This document shows positions 1 through 8,037 of a DNA stretch of 64,000 bases, one piece after another. Numbering within the stretch: the first letter of the stretch is position 1; the number at the start of each line of letters is the position of its first letter. The position numbers were made by a program, and so were the translations under genes. The notes under the pieces were generated by a model, which did no database searches, had not been told where the DNA came from, and saw only the letters and a list, made by a program, of their open reading frames with translations. The DNA comes from CAYRHN01 sp964424115 (GTDB lineage: Bacteria > Chloroflexota > Anaerolineae > Anaerolineales > Anaerolineaceae). The stretch covers positions 62,001 to 126,000 of the forward strand of contig CAYRHN010000008.1 of the NCBI GenBank assembly GCA_964424115.1, written 5' to 3'.

Positions 1-426
1 GGTTTCAATATAGTACATGAAGCGCCAGATAATGCCTGCACCAATAAAAGAGATCGCCATCGGCATGAAAAGAATGGCCTTTGCCACCGCTTCATAGCGA
101 ACGCGGTCAGCCAGCACCGCAAACAACAACCCTACGATCACCACTCCCGGAACCATCAACACCAGCCACAAAGCATTGTTCCGCAGAGCTGTGACCATTT
201 CAGGATTGGTCAAAGCATAACGATAGTTCTCAAACGCACCCCAGCACGGCTCCCCTACTGCACAACTTGCTGCGGCAGATTGCATGCCTGTCTTGTCCAT
301 AAAACTTAACACAAAGGTATTGATCATTGGGTAGACGATGAATACTCCCATGATCAACAAAGCCGGAAGCAAGTACAACCAGGGCGCCCAACGCCCCTGT
401 TTCAAAATAGAAGGTGCACTTTTCAT
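1..426 (-). CDS. Sugar ABC transporter permease, MalF/AglF type (partial, N-terminal 142 aa)
   Basis: The gene runs off the left edge. It starts at the ATG at 426-424, behind an AGAGAGGAAG Shine-Dalgarno stretch. The protein has a short basic cytoplasmic head, a first membrane segment at about residues 16-36, a short periplasmic loop with two cysteines (SCAVGEPCWG), and two more hydrophobic segments (about 80-98 and 118-135). This matches the N-terminal half of MalF-type binding-protein-dependent permeases; the EAA loop lies beyond the window. It follows the duplicated solute-binding protein by 120 bp on the same strand, so it is the probable membrane partner of that protein. The alpha-glucoside (Agl) branch is possible, but I cannot settle the substrate. 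Confidence 0.85.
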   Translation of the reverse strand, partial: MKSAPSILKQGRWAPWLYLLPALLIMGVFIVYPMINTFVLSFMDKTGMQSAAASCAVGEPCWGAFENYRYALTNPEMVTALRNNALWLVLMVPGVVIVGLLFAVLADRVRYEAVAKAILFMPMAISFIGAGIIWRFMYYIET

Positions 427-475
427 CGCTCGTCTTCCTCTCTTTTAGAAGATGGGGCGCCAGGCACCCCGGTTG

Positions 476-517
476 GTGCCCTCCCCCGCCAGGAGCTACC
501 TGACCGGGGAGGGACAC
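476..517 (-). other. Intercistronic hairpin between binding protein and permease genes
   Basis: An imperfect inverted repeat: GTGTCCCTCCCC against GGGGAGGGCAC (minus-strand reading), with an inner CAGG/CCTG pair. It lies in the 120-bp gap between the binding-protein stop and the permease start and has no U-tract. Such hairpins often stabilise the upstream mRNA so that binding protein exceeds permease (the malE-malF case). That role is inferred. Confidence 0.5.
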
Positions 518-546
518 CCAAACCCTACCTGCTTACCACCAGGAAA

Positions 547-3072
547 TTACGGCTTTAAAGCTTCTTTCTGAGCGGTTGCAACGGCTGCCAAAGCAGTTGC
601 AACATCTTTGCCTTGCACGACATCCACAATGGCCTTCCACTCAGCTTCACCGAAAGGAGCCGGGATGGTGTCGCCCAGGTCGGGAGTGAAGCCCGCCGCG
701 GCAGCCAGTGCGGCCGCTTTCTTGGCCAACTGCGCATCCGCGTACTTGCCTTCCGCCAGCTTGTTGGGCGAGAGGTCAAAACCTGCCGCAGCCCAATTCG
801 TCGCGCCTGCTTCACCGGTCAGATAGGCCACCACTGCCTTCGAGGCCGGGGTGGTGCCAAAGGCCATCATGTAGTCCGCCCCACCCTGCATCCCCTTCGC
901 GCCAGGGAAGGCGAAGAAGTCATAGTCCGTCCCGTACACCAGGCTCGGGAATTTCTTGGCCACTTCCCCGCCCGCAAACCCGGACTGCTTCACCATCATC
1001 GCTTCCGCAGGATCCGAGAACACTTTGTAGATCGCATCCAGGAAGGGCGTCGAGACCGTCCCGGTCGCTCCACCCACCGTGTATTTGTCCGACGAGGCCC
1101 ACTTCGCATAGGTCTGGTAAGCCTGCACCACACCCGCGTCATCATAGGCGATCTCACCAGAGATCAGCTTCATCACATATTCCGGCCCCTGCTGCGCCAG
1201 CAAAAGGTCCTGGATGAAGTCCGACCCCGTCCAACCTGTGGCTGCTCCACTCTCCATCCCCATCGACCAGGGAATGTTCCCGTCTGCAACCATCTTCTCC
1301 ACCAGCGCGTCCAGCTCTTCGAACGTCGTCGGCACCGTGTACCCGAAAGCCTCGAACTGCACCGGGCTGTACCACACGATCGACTTGATATCAGCCTTCA
1401 CCGGCACTGCCAGCCACTTGCCGTCCACGCTGCCCAGTGTCTTCCAATAATCTGCATAGTTGGCAGCGTCTCCCCCCAGCGTCCCCAGGTCCACCAACTT
1501 GTCCGTGTACAGCGTCAACGGAGCCGTGGTCGGCCAGAACAGCACATCCGGCGGGGTCGATTTCACCCGCGTGTCCAGCACAGCTGCATCGCGGGTCGAT
1601 TCCGCCACGATCTCGATCCCGCATTGGTCCACCAACGGTTTCAAGATCGCGTTGATCTTTTCCTCTTCAGCCCCTGACCACTGGTACATCAGGGTCACTT
1701 TATCCCCCGTCGCTGCTCCCATGCAGTCGATCATGGGTGCACTGATCAGTCCCAAGGCTTCTTTCTGAGCACGGGCAGCACCTTTGAGAGCAGTAGCGGC
1801 ATCCGCGCCTTGCACGACATCCACAATGGCCTTCCACTCAGCTTCACCAAAGGGAGCCGGGATGGTGTCGCCCAGGTCGGGAGTGAAGCCCGCCGCGGCA
1901 GCCAGTGCGGCCGCTTTCTTGGCCAACTGCGCATCCGCGTACTTGCCTTCCGCCAGCTTGTTGGGCGAGAGGTCAAAACCTGCCGCAGCCCAATTCGTCG
2001 CGCCTGCTTCACCGGTCAGATAGGCCACCACTGCCTTCGAGGCCGGGGTGGTGCCAAAGGCCATCATGTAGTCCGCCCCACCCTGCATCCCCTTCGCGCC
2101 AGGGAAGGCGAAGAAGTCATAGTCCGTCCCGTACACCAGGCTCGGGAATTTCTTGGCCACTTCCCCGCCCGCAAACCCGGACTGCTTCACCATCATCGCT
2201 TCCGCAGGATCCGAGAACACTTTGTAGATCGCATCCAGGAAGGGCGTCGAGACCGTCCCGGTCGCTCCACCCACCGTGTATTTGTCCGACGAGGCCCACT
2301 TCGCATAGGTCTGGTAAGCCTGCACCACACCCGCGTCATCATAGGCGATCTCACCAGAGATCAGCTTCATCACATATTCCGGCCCCTGCTGCGCCAGCAA
2401 AAGGTCCTGGATGAAGTCCGACCCCGTCCAACCTGTGGCTGCTCCACTCTCCATCCCCATCGACCAGGGAATGTTCCCGTCTGCAACCATCTTCTCCACC
2501 AGCGCGTCCAGCTCTTCGAACGTCGTCGGCACCGTGTACCCGAAAGCCTCGAACTGCACCGGGCTGTACCACACGATCGACTTGATATCAGCCTTCACCG
2601 GCACTGCCAGCCACTTGCCGTCCACGCTGCCCAGTGTCTTCCAATAATCTGCATAGTTGGCAGCGTCTCCCCCCAGCGTCCCCAGGTCCACCAACTTGTC
2701 CGTGTACAGCGTCAACGGAGCCGTGGTCGGCCAGAACAGCACATCCGGCGGGGTCGATTTCACCCGCGTGTCCAGCACAGCTGCATCGCGGGTCGATTCC
2801 GCCACGATCTCGATCCCGCATTGGTCCACCAACGGTTTCAAGATCGCGTTGATCTTTTCCTCTTCGGCCCCTGACCACTGGTACATCAGGGTCACTTTGT
2901 CCCCCGCCGCTGCTCCCATGCAGTCGATCACAGGGCCAGTCTGAACCGTAGCGGTCGGCTTGGGAGCCGAGGTAGGCGCCGCGGTCGGCGTAGCCGTTGC
3001 AGGCGCGCAAGCAGCCAGGGCCATCGAAACGATGACCAACAAGCTAATTACAGTGAACAAACGGTCTTTCAT
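547..3072 (-). CDS. Sugar-binding lipoprotein with two tandem, near-identical binding domains (841 aa)
   Basis: Extracellular carbohydrate-binding component of an ABC importer (bacterial extracellular solute-binding family 1). A lipoprotein signal ends in a lipobox with Cys22 (LAAC), followed by a short Thr/Pro linker. Residues about 48-422 form one complete binding domain and residues about 447-821 repeat it almost without change; family members normally have one such domain and about 400-450 residues. The two C-terminal tails differ from each other (GADAATALKG versus GKDVATALAA). The start has a clean AGGAGG nine bases upstream. LacI is encoded upstream and the permease downstream. The family resembles alpha-glucoside-type binding proteins, but the ligand is unknown. 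The fusion is read directly from the sequence; an assembly error is the main alternative. Confidence 0.9.
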   Translation of the reverse strand: MKDRLFTVISLLVIVSMALAACAPATATPTAAPTSAPKPTATVQTGPVIDCMGAAAGDKVTLMYQWSGAEEEKINAILKPLVDQCGIEIVAESTRDAAVLDTRVKSTPPDVLFWPTTAPLTLYTDKLVDLGTLGGDAANYADYWKTLGSVDGKWLAVPVKADIKSIVWYSPVQFEAFGYTVPTTFEELDALVEKMVADGNIPWSMGMESGAATGWTGSDFIQDLLLAQQGPEYVMKLISGEIAYDDAGVVQAYQTYAKWASSDKYTVGGATGTVSTPFLDAIYKVFSDPAEAMMVKQSGFAGGEVAKKFPSLVYGTDYDFFAFPGAKGMQGGADYMMAFGTTPASKAVVAYLTGEAGATNWAAAGFDLSPNKLAEGKYADAQLAKKAAALAAAAGFTPDLGDTIPAPFGEAEWKAIVDVVQGADAATALKGAARAQKEALGLISAPMIDCMGAATGDKVTLMYQWSGAEEEKINAILKPLVDQCGIEIVAESTRDAAVLDTRVKSTPPDVLFWPTTAPLTLYTDKLVDLGTLGGDAANYADYWKTLGSVDGKWLAVPVKADIKSIVWYSPVQFEAFGYTVPTTFEELDALVEKMVADGNIPWSMGMESGAATGWTGSDFIQDLLLAQQGPEYVMKLISGEIAYDDAGVVQAYQTYAKWASSDKYTVGGATGTVSTPFLDAIYKVFSDPAEAMMVKQSGFAGGEVAKKFPSLVYGTDYDFFAFPGAKGMQGGADYMMAFGTTPASKAVVAYLTGEAGATNWAAAGFDLSPNKLAEGKYADAQLAKKAAALAAAAGFTPDLGDTIPAPFGEAEWKAIVDVVQGKDVATALAAVATAQKEALKP
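610..2930 (-). repeat. Tandem direct repeat, 2 x 1124 bp (610-1733 and 1807-2930)
   Basis: The two copies are offset by 1197 bp (399 codons) and I see only about five mismatches (near 655-660, 1670, 1702 and 1710 against the partner copy). The reading frame is kept. The 73 bp between copies and the tail after the second copy are not alike. This is the DNA basis of the doubled binding protein. Confidence 0.92.
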
Positions 3073-3171
3073 CTTACTTCCTCCTGGAAATGGGAATAAA
3101 ATATCCTCCGGCAGGGCCGGCGCCCAAAAACATAATTATGAAAGGTGGCCAGAGGATTATTTACACGTGGG

Positions 3172-4215
3172 TCAGGACTGAGTCGCGTTGGCCCCACACG
3201 AACGGCGGATCACCAGTTCAGTATCCAATAACAGGTGAGCGGGCTCGGGGGTTTGTCCTTCGATGAGTTGCACCAGCATTTCTACCGCTGCATCCACCAG
3301 TGCATTCACGGGCAGGCGCACGGTTGTCAGAGGGGGATCCAGGTAAGATGCGAGGGGGATATCGTCAAATCCCACGATCGCAATATCTTGAGGAACCCGC
3401 AGGTTTAATTCACGTAAAGCCGAAAGCGCACCCACCGCAAGAACGTCGCTGGCTACAAAGACGGCGGTGGGGCGCTTGCCTGAATTGTGCAGCAGATTGG
3501 ACATCTGCTGGTATCCTGAACGAAAGTCAAAATCTCCACAGCGCAGCAAATCGGGGTCAAAGGTCAATCCGCCCTCCCGCAAAGCATCCTGATAACCGGC
3601 CATGCGCTGAGCAGCCGCCGTGTATTCCATCGAAGCATTGGTAATACAGGCGATCTGCCGGTGCCCCAGTTGGATCAAATGACGGGTAGCAGAATATGCT
3701 GCGCCGCGATTATCAATATCAACCCAGGAGAACGAACCGCCGGGGAATTGTCCCATCAGAACGGTTGGAAAATTGTGGGTAGAGAACAATTCCAACGCTT
3801 CGTCATGGAAACGCGGACCGGAATAGATCACCCCGTCCAAACGCTTGGATCCAATAATATCCTGGCAGCGGGAAACGATCGTATCATCCTCAAGAATATC
3901 CAACATCAGGCGCAGGCCCTTGCGATTGGCCTCGCGCACCAGGCTGTCCAACATGTGGCTTAGATACGCATCAGATGCGATCTGCTTGGCCGACCGGGAC
4001 ATGACCAATCCGATCGAGGCCGCTCTTCCGCTGACCAAAGAACGAGCAGCGGCATCGGGAATATAGCCCAATTCATGCGCAGCATCCAACACTCGCTGGC
4101 GCGTTTCAGCACTCAACTGGACGCCCTCCACGTTGTTCAATACGAAGGAAACGGTCGTCCTGGAAACACCGGCTCGCTCCGCAACATCCTGGCTGGTCAC
4201 TCTTTTTTTGGTCAT
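3172..4215 (-). CDS. LacI-family transcriptional repressor (347 aa)
   Basis: The N-terminal helix-turn-helix at residues 7-27 (TSQDVAERAGVSRTTVSFVL) and the hinge helix near 50-60 are classic LacI. The rest is a periplasmic-binding-protein-like sensor domain (about 62-340) with the usual 'GFDD' motif. It should bind a sugar and release DNA. The gene sits just upstream of the doubled binding protein and its permease on the same strand, so it is their likely local regulator. Two tandem palindromes of LacI-operator type lie 19-43 bp before its start codon and directly downstream of a strong promoter, which indicates autoregulation and probably control of the whole operon. Confidence 0.93.
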   Translation of the reverse strand: MTKKRVTSQDVAERAGVSRTTVSFVLNNVEGVQLSAETRQRVLDAAHELGYIPDAAARSLVSGRAASIGLVMSRSAKQIASDAYLSHMLDSLVREANRKGLRLMLDILEDDTIVSRCQDIIGSKRLDGVIYSGPRFHDEALELFSTHNFPTVLMGQFPGGSFSWVDIDNRGAAYSATRHLIQLGHRQIACITNASMEYTAAAQRMAGYQDALREGGLTFDPDLLRCGDFDFRSGYQQMSNLLHNSGKRPTAVFVASDVLAVGALSALRELNLRVPQDIAIVGFDDIPLASYLDPPLTTVRLPVNALVDAAVEMLVQLIEGQTPEPAHLLLDTELVIRRSCGANATQS

Positions 4216-4233
4216 GGATTTCTCCGGGTGAAT

Positions 4234-4258
4234 TAACGCGTGTTACTAACGCGCGTTA
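4234..4258 (-). promoter_or_regulatory. Two tandem LacI-type operators
   Basis: TAACGCGCGTTA at 4247-4258 is a perfect 12-bp palindrome with a central CG. TAACGCGTGTTA at 4234-4245 is the same palindrome with one mismatch. They lie between the -10 box and the lacI start, overlapping the expected transcription start, so binding would block initiation. Recognition by the adjacent LacI protein is inferred. Confidence 0.8.
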
Positions 4259-4260
4259 AT

Positions 4261-4289
4261 ATAATAACAAGCCCTGGAGACAGAGTCAA
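4261..4289 (-). promoter_or_regulatory. Sigma70-type promoter of the lacI/binding-protein operon
   Basis: On the minus strand TTGACT (4289-4284) is followed after exactly 17 bases by TATTAT (4266-4261). Each hexamer matches consensus at five of six positions. The operators start immediately downstream. Confidence 0.75.
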
Positions 4290-4399
4290 TATGATATTTG
4301 TCACATTCTGTAACACCGGACTGTGCCCGTCAGAAAAGCTGTCTGAATTATTCGACGCTTCTCTCCAAACATCTGCTCATCTCCGTTTTTACCCGGGTA

Positions 4400-4408
4400 T
4401 GCTACAAT
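4400..4408 (+). promoter_or_regulatory. Extended -10 promoter for the methyltransferase gene
   Basis: TGCTACAAT fits an extended -10 element (TG-N-TACAAT), 36 bp before the start codon. No convincing -35 box is visible, as is usual for extended -10 promoters. Confidence 0.4.
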
Positions 4409-4443
4409 AGCTCTATCCATCTATCTACATCAGGGAGGGTACC

Positions 4444-5820
4444 ATGGCAAAGGTCTGTTTTTCTCGACGGGAATTTCCCTTTCAACCAAAAGATAAAGAG
4501 CCCCGAAAAGAATTTATTGAGCAAATTGAAGCGCGTATTTGGGGACTTGGGGGTACCCCTTCTCAGAGTTTCAATATTGGCAGCGGGGCCAACTTTGGAG
4601 CACATGCCAATATCTGGCTGGAAATCATTTATTCTGTCAATGGCGCCCAGATCTTTTATACCCGCACCTTCCTGCATGCATCCTACGAAATCACAGCCGA
4701 AGGCTTGAAATCCGGCCTGGAAGATTTTCGCAAAGGCAAGAGAGACAGTATAGGCTTTGGGGATATGCTGCCGGAAACGCATATTGTGCTCAGCCGTGAA
4801 TCTTATGAAGACCAATTCTCGCGCGGCAAAAAACGCATGCGCACCTACTATGATCTGGTGATCTCAGCAGATGTAGGCGCGGTAATGTCTGCGGAATCGC
4901 CGGGCAGCCGCACCGTAGATATCAAAATTAATTACATTCCATACAAAGAGGGGATCAAATTTATCCGCGATCTTTCCAATGAAATATTACGCGCAAAAAA
5001 GGATATTCATCCCGACCCGGCCAAACTGCCCGCCGGCTCCAGCAACTGGCCGTTTGTGCGCGCCTTGAACCAGCAGGCTTATGACCGGATATCCGAATAC
5101 TACCAGGAAAATTACTTCAACAATCCCGCATTGACTGCTGTTTTTGACGAATGGCTCACCCGCCTTCCTCCAGGGGGACACATCATGGATGCCGGATGCG
5201 GACACGGCACCCCGGTCATTCCTCGTCTTTTGGAACACGGCTTCCGCGTGACCGGCTCGGATCTTTCCCCCGAGATGATCCGCCTCGCCCGCAAGAACTT
5301 TCCCGAGCTGAATTTTATTCATCGCGAAACCACCGAAGTGGACGAAGAGGATGTCTATGACGGCATCTGTTCCTTGAATTCCATGCTTTACCTGGATCCC
5401 ATCGATCTCCACCACGCCATCTACCGCATTTTTCACGCCCTTAAACCCGGGGGCATGCTCTTCCTGTTTGCCTTTGATTCCCATCCCACCTGGCGCGGCG
5501 AGCCGCTGGACCATATTATCGACCAGTGGATGTGGGCGTGGACTTACAGCCTGGCAGAGGCTCAACGTGCTCTCACGGAACACGGTTATTTCAAGGTGTT
5601 AAAATCAGCCGAGGTCACTACGGAAGCGGAAAAGAAGCGTCTGCATGAACAATGGCTCAAATACAACACCACTGTGCCGGATATTCCGGGCATGAAGATC
5701 GAGGACGAGCGGTTGAAAGCCCTCCTGGCAGAACTGCCTGAGATGATTGCAAACAGCAATCCACAACTTCCTTACTGCTATGCCATCATCGCGAAGAAGC
5801 GGCAGAAGAAATCCGCGTGA
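4444..5820 (+). CDS. SAM-dependent methyltransferase with an unrecognised N-terminal domain (458 aa)
   Basis: The C-terminal half is a class I methyltransferase: motif I is DAGCGHG at residues 249-255, followed by the acidic strand end 'VTGSDLSPEM' and a motif-IV-like 'YDGICSLNSMLYL'. The first ~195 residues are soluble, of mixed alpha/beta character, and I do not recognise them; they could bind a substrate or pack on the catalytic domain. There is no signal peptide, so it is cytosolic. The start follows an AGGGAGGG ribosome-binding site. It stands alone between the lacI operon and the GH3 gene, which has its own promoter. The methyl acceptor cannot be told from the sequence. Confidence 0.8.
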   Translation: MAKVCFSRREFPFQPKDKEPRKEFIEQIEARIWGLGGTPSQSFNIGSGANFGAHANIWLEIIYSVNGAQIFYTRTFLHASYEITAEGLKSGLEDFRKGKRDSIGFGDMLPETHIVLSRESYEDQFSRGKKRMRTYYDLVISADVGAVMSAESPGSRTVDIKINYIPYKEGIKFIRDLSNEILRAKKDIHPDPAKLPAGSSNWPFVRALNQQAYDRISEYYQENYFNNPALTAVFDEWLTRLPPGGHIMDAGCGHGTPVIPRLLEHGFRVTGSDLSPEMIRLARKNFPELNFIHRETTEVDEEDVYDGICSLNSMLYLDPIDLHHAIYRIFHALKPGGMLFLFAFDSHPTWRGEPLDHIIDQWMWAWTYSLAEAQRALTEHGYFKVLKSAEVTTEAEKKRLHEQWLKYNTTVPDIPGMKIEDERLKALLAELPEMIANSNPQLPYCYAIIAKKRQKKSA

Positions 5821-5827
5821 GCCTGGC

Positions 5828-5855
5828 CTGACAATCTACAAGAATACGATATAAT
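5828..5855 (+). promoter_or_regulatory. Sigma70-type promoter of the GH3 gene
   Basis: CTGACA (5828-5833), 16 bases, then a perfect TATAAT (5850-5855), about 60 bp before the GH3 start codon. Confidence 0.6.
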
Positions 5856-5915
5856 AGGCCATTACCGACGCATGGCCAGCTATTCATATTCTGATTAAGA
5901 ACGGCGGATAGGAAA

Positions 5916-8027
5916 ATGAGCGAATTAACCGAACAATTTATTAATTACCTGCTTTCGCAGATGTCTTTGGAAGAAAAGATCGGCCAGTTGAACCAACCCA
6001 ATGCCGGGGACGAAATAAATGAAAACTTAATTCGGCAGGGGCAGGCTGGTTCCGTACTGAATGCTTCCGGTGCCCTCACCGGACAAAGCGCGTCCGAGTC
6101 GATCGGCGCTGAGGAGACCAACCGCCTGCAAAAGATCGCTCTCGAATCCCGCCTGCGGATCCCGCTGGTATTTGGGCGGGACGTGATCCATGGCTACCGC
6201 ACCATTTTTCCCATTCCTTTGGCTCAGGCAGCCACCTTCAACCCCAAATTGGTGGAAGATGGCGCCGCTGTGGCAGCCCAGGAAGCGAGTGCCGATGGAG
6301 TCAAGTGGACCTTTGCGCCGATGCTGGATATCGCTCGTGATCCTCGTTGGGGCCGGGTAGCCGAAGGCAATGGAGAAGACCCTTTCCTCGGCGCGCAATT
6401 GGCCGCCAGCCTGGTAAAAGGATTCCAGGGAAGCGACCTTTCCTTGCCGGACAAGATCGTTGCTTGCGCCAAACATTATGTAGGTTACGGCTCCGCTGAA
6501 GGCGGCCGTGATTATGAAAACGGTGAGATCTCCGAGCCCACTTTGCGGGATATCTACTTGCCACCCTTTGAAAGCGCCGTTCGCGCCGGTGTAGGCACCT
6601 TGATGTCGGCCTTTATTGATCTGAATGGCGTCCCAGCTACCGCCAACCGCCGCTTGCTTACCGACGTGCTGCGCGGTGAATGGGGCTTCGATGGTTTTGT
6701 AGTCTCCGATTGGGAATCGGTCGGCGAATTGATCCCGCATGGGGTGGCCGAGAATAAAGCTGAAGCTGCCGCCCTGGCCTTGCATGCCGGTGTGGATATG
6801 GATATGGTCAGCAATGCCTTCCTGAACAACCTGGCTGCCAATGTACGCAGCGGAACAACTTCTATGGAGGATATTGATACCGCTGTGCTGCGCATCCTGC
6901 GCATCAAACACCGCGCCGGACTGTTCGATCAACCCTTCACTGACCCGAAACGCTATTCCCGCGTTGTATTGACATCCGAATCGCGCCGTCTGGCCCGCCA
7001 GGCTGCTCGTGAATGCATGGTGCTGCTCAAGAACAAAGACGGCATCTTGCCCCTGCAAGGCCGCCGCAAGATCCTGGTGACCGGCAATTTTGTCCATGCC
7101 AGCGGTGAATTATTTGGCACCTGGTCACCCAACGGCCACAGCGAGGATGCAGAACCGTTGTGGAAAGGCATCAAGGAAGCTGCCCCCAAGGACGCGGAAT
7201 TGTGGTTTGCGGAGGATATTGAGGATGCCATGTTCTTTGCCCTGCAGGCAGATGCGGTGGTGTTGACCCTTGGCGAACACCCGCGCCGCTCGGGAGAGAA
7301 TTGCAACGTGAGCGATCTGAATTTGCAGCCCGCTCAGGCGCATCTGATCGATGCCATGGCGCAAATGGGCAAGCCGGTTATCCTGGTTATCTTTGCCGGA
7401 CGTCCGCTGGCGATCACCCGCCAGGTGGAACAAGCCGATGCTGTTCTGTATGCCTGGCATCCGGGCATCGAGGGCGGTGCAGCGCTCGGTGAGCTCTTGT
7501 TTGGGGCTTACTCCCCCACCGGTCGCCTGCCAATCACTTTTCCGCGTGCCACCGGGCAGGTGCCCGTCTACTATAACCACAAGAACTCCGGCCGTCCGGT
7601 GGACGTTGAAGGGGTTTACAAGCATCGCTATCTCGATCTCCCCACGGCGCCGCTTTTCCCCTTCGGTTACGGCCTGGGTTACACGGCTTTCTCGTATGCC
7701 AATCTCCAACTCAGCCAACCGGTGCTGCGTGGTTCCATCCAGGTCAGCGCTGAGATCACCAACACGGGCAAGCGCGCCGGCGCCGAATTGGCCCAGTTGT
7801 ATGTACGTGATCTCGTCGGTTCGCTCACCCGCCCGGTGCGTGAGCTAAAGGGCTTCCAGCGCGTAGAGCTTCAGCCCGGCGAGACCAAACGGGTCACATT
7901 CACTATTGACGAAGAATTACTGGCCTTCACCCGCGCCGATGGCACCAAAGGCACCGAGCCCGGGCGCTATCAGGTTTGGATTGCTCCCAACAGCGCCTCC
8001 GGACTCGATGCAGAATTCCGCCTTTAA
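5916..8027 (+). CDS. Glycoside hydrolase family 3 beta-glucosidase (703 aa)
   Basis: Hydrolyses terminal beta-glucosyl or similar residues from short oligosaccharides with retention. The N-terminal TIM barrel (about 5-330) carries the family signature around the nucleophile Asp265 (VVSDWESVGE) and the conserved 'KHYVGYG' and 'GRDY' motifs. The alpha/beta sandwich domain (about 350-560) follows, and a C-terminal fibronectin-III-like domain (about 600-700) completes the usual three-domain plan and length. No signal peptide is present, so it acts on imported sugars. It converges on the long glucan operon: its stop and the GH35 stop are only 10 bp apart, with no room for a terminator. The exact linkage preference is unknown. 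Confidence 0.93.
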   Translation: MSELTEQFINYLLSQMSLEEKIGQLNQPNAGDEINENLIRQGQAGSVLNASGALTGQSASESIGAEETNRLQKIALESRLRIPLVFGRDVIHGYRTIFPIPLAQAATFNPKLVEDGAAVAAQEASADGVKWTFAPMLDIARDPRWGRVAEGNGEDPFLGAQLAASLVKGFQGSDLSLPDKIVACAKHYVGYGSAEGGRDYENGEISEPTLRDIYLPPFESAVRAGVGTLMSAFIDLNGVPATANRRLLTDVLRGEWGFDGFVVSDWESVGELIPHGVAENKAEAAALALHAGVDMDMVSNAFLNNLAANVRSGTTSMEDIDTAVLRILRIKHRAGLFDQPFTDPKRYSRVVLTSESRRLARQAARECMVLLKNKDGILPLQGRRKILVTGNFVHASGELFGTWSPNGHSEDAEPLWKGIKEAAPKDAELWFAEDIEDAMFFALQADAVVLTLGEHPRRSGENCNVSDLNLQPAQAHLIDAMAQMGKPVILVIFAGRPLAITRQVEQADAVLYAWHPGIEGGAALGELLFGAYSPTGRLPITFPRATGQVPVYYNHKNSGRPVDVEGVYKHRYLDLPTAPLFPFGYGLGYTAFSYANLQLSQPVLRGSIQVSAEITNTGKRAGAELAQLYVRDLVGSLTRPVRELKGFQRVELQPGETKRVTFTIDEELLAFTRADGTKGTEPGRYQVWIAPNSASGLDAEFRL

Positions 8028-8037
8028 GCCCGGCGGG

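Noticed and set aside
230..517. 95-codon minus-strand frame at the left edge
   Set aside because: It is in another frame of the permease start; the permease frame (ATG 426) has membrane segments and a ribosome-binding site.
613..2874. Long open frames on the plus strand (354 codons, twice) opposite the binding-protein gene
   Set aside because: They are antisense shadows of a GC-rich coding strand; repeated only because the gene is duplicated; His/Arg-rich, no ribosome-binding site.
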